From Massarina eburnea CBS 473.64 (taxonomy: Eukaryota; Ascomycota; Dothideomycetes; Pleosporales; Massarinaceae): a DNA stretch of 64,000 nucleotides. Positions 57,202 to 64,000 of the stretch are shown in pieces. The stretch lies in assembly GCA_010093635.1 (NCBI GenBank), contig MU006784.1:1242348-1306347 (forward strand), in the 5' to 3' direction. The notes beneath the pieces were generated by a model. That model saw nothing but the letters and a program-made list of their open reading frames with translations. It did no database searches and was not told the origin of the DNA. How positions within the stretch are numbered: position 1 is the first letter of the stretch; each line of letters opens with the position of its first letter. The position numbers and the translations under genes are program-made.

Positions 57202-57420
57202 GCGAGTGGTGAAGGGTTGGCTGAGTATAGGGGGGTAGGTGATAGGGTATAAAATTTACAGATATCCAGTCCAGTTAGTCATCCGGGCCAGGACCGAGTC
57301 GATTGGATTATATCCGGGAGAACTGTGAGTGGTGAAGATTTGGCTGAGTATAAGAGATAGGTGATTGGGTAGAAGATGACTAGCCAGTCTAGTTAGTCAT
57401 CCTGGAAGTGAGCCATAAAC
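57202..57420. repeat. Two-copy tandem repeat, period about 123 bp
   Basis: Both units begin G(C/T)GAGTGGTGAAG and share TTGGCTGAGTATA, TAGGTGAT and CAGT(C/T)(C/T)AGTTAGTCATCC. The second unit is cut short. Confidence 0.85.
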
Positions 57421-57739
57421 ATCTGAAAGGAGAAGAGTTTGGAGTTTGATTCATTTGTATTCATTTTCTAAATTCAAGGAATAAAGTGGTGAAGGACTGA
57501 CCACGGTACTGAGGTGAGGAGCCTCCTTATATACAACTACCTTATGCATATTCATCTAGCTTTCCAAGAGTGGTACTGGTACTCAACACTCACATCCGCG
57601 GGATCCGCTCAACACAACTGAGCCAGACCGAAGAAAAATGGATACGAGCGCGTTTTATATAGGACATCGTCAAGCCAGAGTGTACCTATCAGACAAAGCA
57701 TTCAACTGCGTCCTCATACTCGGGCGTTTCTTCATATTC

Positions 57740-58130
57740 GATGATTCACCAGTTCAACTCCGTGAAGAATGAGGCCATACAAAAGAAACATAGCATGATG
57801 TGTTGAGTTACAATACTCGCACTTACGCATCCCCCTCTAATGCGATGGCTCACCAGTTCATCCCCGTGAAGAATCAACCCACACAAAAGAAACATAGCAT
57901 GATGTATTGAGTCAAAACACTCGCACATACGTGTCCCCCACCAATGCGACGGTTCACCAGCTGACCCAAACCAGAAGGAACGAACCCATACCAGACGAGA
58001 AGAAGCATGGCGAAAACGCGAGGAGTCAAACTGTCAAACACATTATAGACGGACTCCACAAATCCTTGATTCCCACTCTCGCACGTTTCCTCCCTAGAAA
58101 ATGGTTCACCAGTTGAACCAGACCAGGCTG
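57740..58130. repeat. Degenerate tandem repeat, period about 104 bp
   Basis: Two clear 104-bp units start at 57740 and 57844 (GATGATTCACCAGTTCA and GATGGCTCACCAGTTCA), sharing ACAAAAGAAACATAGCATGA and ACTCGCAC. A third begins at 57948 and diverges, and a fourth start is near 58100. The shared core is GGTTCACCAG. Confidence 0.85.
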
Positions 58131-59374
58131 GAGAAACGTGGCAATAACGTGAGAAGCAAGAAGGAAACAAACGTCAAGTCGACGTCAAAACAATTCATGG
58201 GAACAGAGCAAAGCATTGAATACCTACCTACGTAAAGAGCTATGAGGTCTGAATATCAGAGATGCGATGATTCTATACTACGGAAGATCCATCTCCAAGG
58301 TATCTAAAAACTCGACATCTCTATTTTCTACAGAATATCGGATCAGACAGCAATATAATAGGTGACGAGATAAAGGAGTCAATAAGTAAGTCAAGACCCT
58401 GTTGAGTATACAGTCTTTCCCTCCCTTTCTATCCGCTTCCATCCCACCCCCTATTAAGGCTTTCCTACGAAGTACAGGGTACATATTACATGTTCCCTAG
58501 ACTCGACCACATTTAAGAACCCCAGGACTCAGCGCCGGTTTTATCATCTTCTCTATTGCATCTTCGGTCTGGCGACAAGATCACTGTGTATATCATATTG
58601 ACTTATTGTGTGTTTCTAATGTGTAGTGTAAGCAAACTTTTAGAAAGCAGAGACTAATGAACAATTTTAGTATCGTACGAAGGAAAAAGAGGGGAGGGGG
58701 AGTATGATAAATCTCTATATCTACTATGTAAGGTATGTATGCAGTACATACAAACTCTTAAAAACCAGTCTTGTAATAGATAACTTTATTATACAGGGGA
58801 AACAGGATAAGTACGAGAACTAAATATCTCGACCCCCCCATTTTACATACATACAGTTAAAAAGGTACTGTAGTTATATTATACAGCAAAACACTAACTA
58901 TTCTTCCCCCCTACCTAGTAAGTAGACAAGAAAGTTTAAATTAATAGATACATCTCTAACTAACCTAACTACACAGTACAAACAGTAGTACAAAAAACAA
59001 CCTCTCAAACCAAATCCCCACGTCTCACAAACAAAACAAACTAAAAAAGAATCCCCTATTCCACCCAATCACTATAAGAAAAACCCCCTTCTAACCTTAA
59101 ATCTAACAATATCCCTAACATCCCTACATTCCAACTGTATCACCACGACCCCCAATCCCAATCCCGATCCCCCCTCCATCCCATCTCTCATCTTCTCTCC
59201 CCTATCCTCTATCCCTAAATCCCATGCACTAAAACAGCACTCTCTTCCCACCCTCCCCTCCCCTCCCCTCCCCTACCCAAACCACCCCATTCCCATCCCC
59301 ATCCCATCCCCAGACCGATCAAATTACGTACATGCATACTCAAAACGCTACACTACACTACACTATGCAATATC

Positions 59375-59401
59375 ATGCACTGCACTGCACTGCACTGCAC
59401 T
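59375..59401. repeat. TGCAC pentanucleotide array
   Basis: Five units of TGCAC/CACTG in tandem. Confidence 0.9.
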
Positions 59402-59885
59402 ACGCAGCGCAAAGACATGTTTCCGCAATACGCAATACACACAATTCCCGCAGACAGACAGTCAATATCTACAGCATTTAATCTATTTCTACTCTCCTCT
59501 TACCCTCTTACCCCCCCCACCCCCCCCCGCGCTCCCCACCCTTTATTCCTAGCCCTATTCCCCTATTCCCCTACCCCGTCTACCTACCTACCTACTCTCC
59601 CGCCAGCCCGCCCGCCTGCTAGCTGTCCTGCCTAAAGTATAAAGTATAAAAGGCTGTGTATAATACTAAAAGTTAGCATGTATATATGCGATACGCAGGC
59701 ATGGAATACGCAAGTAAGTATTCAAGTATTTAAGTATTTAAGTAAGCGGTTGTGCAAGCATTTAAGCAAGCGGTTGTGCAAGTACGTGTACGTGAATAAG
59801 AGTTTACCGGCAGTCTCATTTACATGTGTTAAGAGATGTATATGTAGGGGTAAGGTATGTATATGAGGTAGGTATGAGGTAAGGA

Positions 59886-59904
59886 TATATATATATATAT
59901 ATAT
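59886..59904. repeat. TA dinucleotide microsatellite
   Basis: About nine TA units. Confidence 0.9.
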
Positions 59905-60095
59905 GTAGTGGAACTTGACACTGTTGTTCGTACTACCTACACGAAACCAGACAACACCAGACTAAACCGAACAATAACACAACAAAACAGCACAACACCA
60001 CAACATACTAATACCAATATTTACTATATACAAGAAGAAGAAACCACATCATCACATCGACAAATCAAGCCACAGCAACATCTACAAACCCAACC

Positions 60096-62023
60096 TCAAT
60101 AACCCGCAACGCCAACCTTGCGATACTCTTCAAAACTACCAATAGAGTGATCAGCCTCCTCCCTCGCGCGGAGCCGTTCTTGCCAGTCATCTTCTTCCTG
60201 CGCGCACGTATTTTCAAAAGCCTGGGATTGACCACGATGGAAGAGGAGGGGGCCGCGTTTGAGTTGGGCAGCTTCTTGAGTGACGAGGATGTGTTTAATA
60301 GTGGAGCCTGTAATCCATCTATTAGTCTTACTTGCTCACAAAACCGGGGTTTTTTTTTAAAAGTGTAGACGTACCAGGGGCTTCGAACTTCGAACGCAGC
60401 AGCAAGCGCTCCATGACAGCTTTGAGCCCGCGAGCACCCGTCCCCATGGCGTTGGCCTTCTTCGCAATCTCCCGCAAGGAGGCGCTCGTGAATCGTAGGT
60501 CGATGCCGTCGGCGTGGAAGAGGGCGGTTTCTTGTCGGATGAGGCTGTTCTTTGGTTCTGTGAGGACGCGGACAAGCGCTTCTTCGTCCAGCGACGAGAC
60601 GGCGCAGGTATTCGGGATTCTGCCGATGAGTTCGGGAATCATGCCGTATTTTTGTAGATCGGATGGTTCTACGTAGTTCAAGATGTTGTACTCTTCCTCT
60701 CGGTACTTGCTCTGCCCCGCGTATGTGATGGGCGTGCCTGGTTCGACGGGGATGTATATGGGCATGTCTTTGCTGAAGGCGGCGACATCTGCATCACTGA
60801 GTCTAGTTTCGTGCCTGCCAGATTCCGGGTTCGATGATCTGATCTGGGCACCGAAGCCAAGGCCTCCTTTGGCCTTTCGATTCAGTATGATCTTCTCCAA
60901 ATTGATAAACGCGCCTGTGCAGATGAAGAGGATGTTGTCGGTTCTGACGTTGAACACTTCTCCCTTGCCACCAGGGGCCATGGAGCCAGCTCCTGGGACT
61001 GAATTCCGAGAGCCATCCACAGAATTGTTGGACGAATAGCCAGAGCCTCCAGATGCACTGGGAGACTTGGAATTGCTGCCACTGCGCTCCGCTTTTGCTT
61101 GTATCTGCAATGTCGTGCCTTCGATGATCTTGAGCAGCGATTGTTGCACGCCTTCCCCGCCAACGTCCTTACCATGGGCGACCTTCACACCCGCAATCTT
61201 GTCGATCTCATCCAGCACAATGATACCGCACTCGGCTGCATCTACGTCGTAGTTTGCGGCAGCTAATAGTCGCGCTACACAGCTCTCCGCGTCCTCTCCA
61301 ATGTATCCCGACTGTGTGAAGGGTGTGCAATCTGACATGCTGTACGGCACATCCAGCACGCGTGCCAGTGTCTTTGTGATCAACGTCTTTCCCACGCCGG
61401 TAGGGCCAAGCATGAGGACGTTTGATTTCTCGATTTGTAACGGGCTCGTGTCTTCTAAAGGCGGCGGATCGGGAGGGGAATGGGACGGATACACGGGCAT
61501 GGTCGGCTGCTGGCCGGGGAACTCATCTTCTACACACTTAGTCTGGACTGCACGACGAGCTGGATGACTACGGAGGCTTCATCATCTGGGATCAAGGAAA
61601 GCAGAGGCTACCTTCAACGGGATGGCGATATACCATGGCCTGGCGCTGCCTCTTCTGGTCGAGCAGGGCCTGCTCCTCCTCCTGCCGATGGAGCTCTCGT
61701 ATGCGCAGGTAATGGCCATATACAGCAGCCGAAAGCACCGTCTTCGCATAGCTCTGGCCTACGACGAACTGATCCAGATGCTCTTTCAGCTTCCGCGGCG
61801 TGATGCGACTGACGCCCGAGCCGGACACGTCGCCGAGAGGCCCTCTGGTGGGTTCATCCGGGTCGTACCAGCTGGCGAAGCCCTGGCCGGTAAAATCCGA
61901 GCGGCGGTACTGCGACTGCCGCCGACGCGTGGTGGAGAAGGCGCGACGGGTGATAGGCGCAGGCGCGAGGCATGACGGCTTGGCCCGCGGGAAGGCGACA
62001 AGGACGAAGGATCGGGAAGGCAT
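60096..62023 (-). CDS. MCX1: Mitochondrial ClpX-type AAA+ unfoldase (Mcx1)
   Basis: Matrix protein unfoldase. Three exons, 61612-62023, 60375-61529 and 60096-60307, giving 592 residues. The N-terminus (MPSRSFVLVAF to RRAFSTTRRRQ) is an Arg-rich mitochondrial presequence with a typical RRAFS cleavage context. AAA+ motifs are Walker A GPTGVGKT, Walker B IIVLDEIDKI, the RIPNTCAVSSLDEEALV block and sensor 2 GARGLKAVMERLL. TPFTQSGYIGEDAES includes the GY(V/I)G pore loop. The Cys4 zinc-binding domain of bacterial ClpX is absent. A Ser/Gly-rich insert (about 61000-61085) enlarges a surface loop. GGLGFGAQ keeps an LGF tripeptide at the ClpP-docking loop position. An upstream in-frame Met (62071) is less likely, as the presequence begins at 62023. 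Divergent from the branching enzyme gene. Confidence 0.94.
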
Positions 62024-62575
62024 GATGGCGGTGTTCAGGTCCACATGGCGAGGAGGAGGTCTGGAGCTCAAACAAGACTAGCGGGTTGCAGAGGCTCAGG
62101 GCGCATAGGTGGTAGAGGTGGTGGTTGAGGTTAGTGGTTGGCGTTAGTAGATACGGTGGAGACGGCTAGGCGTCGGCGTCCCTCCTCCCTCAGCTCTCCG
62201 CATTTTTGACAGGCGCGGGGCAGTAGTAGGGAGCTTACTTACATCGGGAACTCCGCACAGCCCACTCGGACTGGTGATACGACGTCACCCGTCGCCTGTC
62301 TTGCGACCGAACAGTCCCCAAGCGGATGTGCAAATGGCGAAAAAACATGGAAATAAAAATAATACCGCAGAGGAAATGTGCCCCGCCCCGACACACGTCC
62401 ACCACCACCCAGTGCTTGCACAATTAATAGAACAGGCCTAGCGCGTAATACCAGACTGGCGAGAACCGTTAAACAGGCGCACGATGACGGAGCTGCCTAG
62501 GTGGGGGTACATAACGAAGTTTGATATTGTATGCCCCTCCTGTGACAACCCCCCACCAGTCTGTCTTCACACAAG
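62024..62575. promoter_or_regulatory. Divergent promoter, MCX1 / GBE1
   Basis: 552 bp between opposite start codons. No specific site was identified. Confidence 0.5.
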
Positions 62576-64000
62576 ATGGCTCTGAACGGCAACTCCACCA
62601 ACTCGGTGACGGTAGACGCACCTGGCCAGACGGCCAACGACGGCACCGGTACGTTTCTCGCTTTTTACGCCTCTCTATCTGACTGACGCCGTTGCAGGTA
62701 TCGTCGAGCTCGATGGCTACCTCGACCCCTTCAAAGACGCGCTACGCAGCCGCTACTCCAAAACACAGCAGTGGCTAAAGAAGATCGACGAGGCAGAGGG
62801 CGGACTGGAGAAATTCACACGGGCACGCTACCTCTCACTCCCCAGGGATAACCTTGCTAACAAGAGCAAAGGGCTACGAGCTGTTCGGCTTCCACGTCCA
62901 AGACAACGGCGATGTTCTGTACCGGGAGTGGGCGCCTAATGCCCTCCGAGCCTACCTCATCGGCGACTTCAACAACTGGGACCGGGATGCGACTCCCATG
63001 GAGAAGAACGAGTTTGGCGTGTTCGAGGTGACTGTGCCCGGCAAGGGCGGCCAGCCAACGATACCCCACGATTCGAAGCTGAAAGTATCCTTCGTTGTGC
63101 CGAATGACCAGGCCCGGCAAGAACGCATCCCCGCCTGGATCACACGAGTCACCCAGGACATTAATGTCTCCCCCGTCTACGATGCCCGCTTCTGGAACCC
63201 TCCCAAGGAGGCGAAATACGTCTTCAAGAACAAGCGTCCGCCGAAGCCCGTGAGCGCGCGAATTTACGAAGCACACGTCGGTATCGCTTCGCCCGAGCAG
63301 AAGGTGGCCACATACAAGGAGTTCACTCAGAACATCCTCCCGCGGATTAAGAACCTGGGGTACAATGTCATCCAGCTGATGGCTATCATGGAGCATGCGT
63401 ACTATGCCAGCTTTGGCTACCAGATCAACAGCTTCTTTGCTGCCAGCAGCCGCTACGGCCTGCCAGACGAGCTCAAGGAGCTCATTGACACTGCCCATGG
63501 CATGGGCATTACCGTGCTTCTAGATGTCGTGCACAGCCATGCGTCCAAGAACGTGCTAGATGGATTGAACATGTTCGACAACAGCGACCACCTCTACTTC
63601 CACGAGGGCGCAAAAGGTCGACATGAACTGTGGGACAGCCGTCTCTTCAACTACGCCAGCCACGAGGTACTTCGATTTCTGCTCAGCAATCTTCGCTTCT
63701 GGATGGAAGAATACAACTTTGACGGTTTCCGATTCGATGGTGTAACGAGCATGCTCTACAAGCATCACGGCATTGGAACGTGAGTATATCATCTTTCCAT
63801 CACGTATAGTACTAACCTGTGTCAGTGGCTTCTCCGGTGGCTACCACGAGTACTTTGGCCCTGGCGTCGATGAAGAGGGCGTGGTCTATCTCATGCTGGC
63901 CAACGAAATGCTGCACCGACTGTATCCCGACTGCATAACCATCGCCGAAGACGTTTCAGGTATGCCTGGTCTCTGCGTGAACCTGTCGCTTGGTGGAATA
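62576..64000 (+). CDS. GLC3: 1,4-alpha-glucan (glycogen) branching enzyme, 3' part beyond window
   Basis: Transfers alpha-1,4 glucan segments to alpha-1,6 branch points in glycogen synthesis; cytosolic. Exons: 62576-62648, 62698-62822, 62872-63779 and 63826 to beyond the edge. The N-terminal helix GYLDPFKDALRSRYSKTQQWL is followed by a CBM48 domain (YREWAPNALRAYLIGDFNNWDRDATPM). The GH13 barrel begins RIYEAHVGIASPEQKV; region I reads LLDVVHSHAS, the nucleophile motif is GFRFDGVTSM and the acid/base motif is TIAEDVSG. The intron at 62823-62871 starts with GC (GCACGC) and has branch GCTAAC; no GT donor there keeps TRGYELFGF in frame. About half of the usual 700 residues are inside the window. 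Confidence 0.95.

Larger units (their letters stand above)
56065..60095. other. Gene-poor 4-kb convergent interval with tandem repeats
   Basis: No supportable gene. It contains two tandem arrays (57.2-57.4 and 57.7-58.1 kb, listed separately), pyrimidine-rich and A+C-rich stretches (58.8-59.3 kb), a TGCAC array, CTAC repeats near 59580, a 23-bp repeat GCGGTTGTGCAAG near 59748 and a TA run near 59887. Confidence 0.5.

Overview
This window is nuclear DNA from a filamentous ascomycete (Pezizomycotina), most likely a Dothideomycete-type fungus. The evidence is short introns (about 47-110 nt) with CTAAC/CTAAT branch sites, family matches to fungal proteins (Ypt1, Ggc1, Ede1, Tda3, Wwm1, Cog1, Cdc123, Cwc21, Pho89, Tma64, Mcx1), and a retrotransposon carrying repeat-induced point mutation (RIP). 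All spliced models were built by hand from splice signals. For every complete multi-exon gene the summed exon length is divisible by three.

Layout. 1-12.7 kb is a run of minus-strand genes: an amidase cut by the left edge, the bifunctional aminodeoxychorismate synthase, an MFS transporter, Rab GTPase Ypt1, the mitochondrial GTP/GDP carrier Ggc1 and an extended SDR. A plus-strand gene for a conserved, probably mitochondrial protein follows at 13.0-13.9 kb. 14,439-21,329 is one complete but dead Ty1/copia retrotransposon on the minus strand. It has 274-bp LTRs, an ATCAT target duplication and heavy RIP. Next come the endocytic scaffold Ede1 (+), then Tda3-like oxidoreductase, Wwm1-like WW protein, Cog1 and Cdc123 (all -), then Cwc21 and the phosphate symporter Pho89 (+).

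The right half alternates genes with long gene-free stretches. 38.3-42.3 kb is empty. A repeat-bearing unknown protein and RNase H2 subunit A (-) follow, then eIF2D/Tma64 (+). 48.1-54.2 kb is empty apart from a nested pair of terminal-inverted-repeat elements at 52.36-53.07 kb. A short Spt23/Mga2-like protein (+) follows, then 4 kb of tandem repeats and low-complexity DNA. The last genes are a mitochondrial ClpX (-) and the glycogen branching enzyme (+), cut by the right edge.

The genes are mostly unrelated housekeeping functions: folate synthesis, vesicle traffic (Ypt1, Cog1, Ede1, Tda3), translation (Cdc123, eIF2D), splicing, phosphate uptake and glycogen. I see no biosynthetic cluster. The most distinctive signals are the sharply bounded RIP tract, whose ends fall at the same point inside both LTRs, a decayed half-tRNA primer site, the nested MITE-like elements, a Spt23/Mga2-like protein without the usual C-terminal modules, and an unknown protein with four spaced phospho-site-like repeats.
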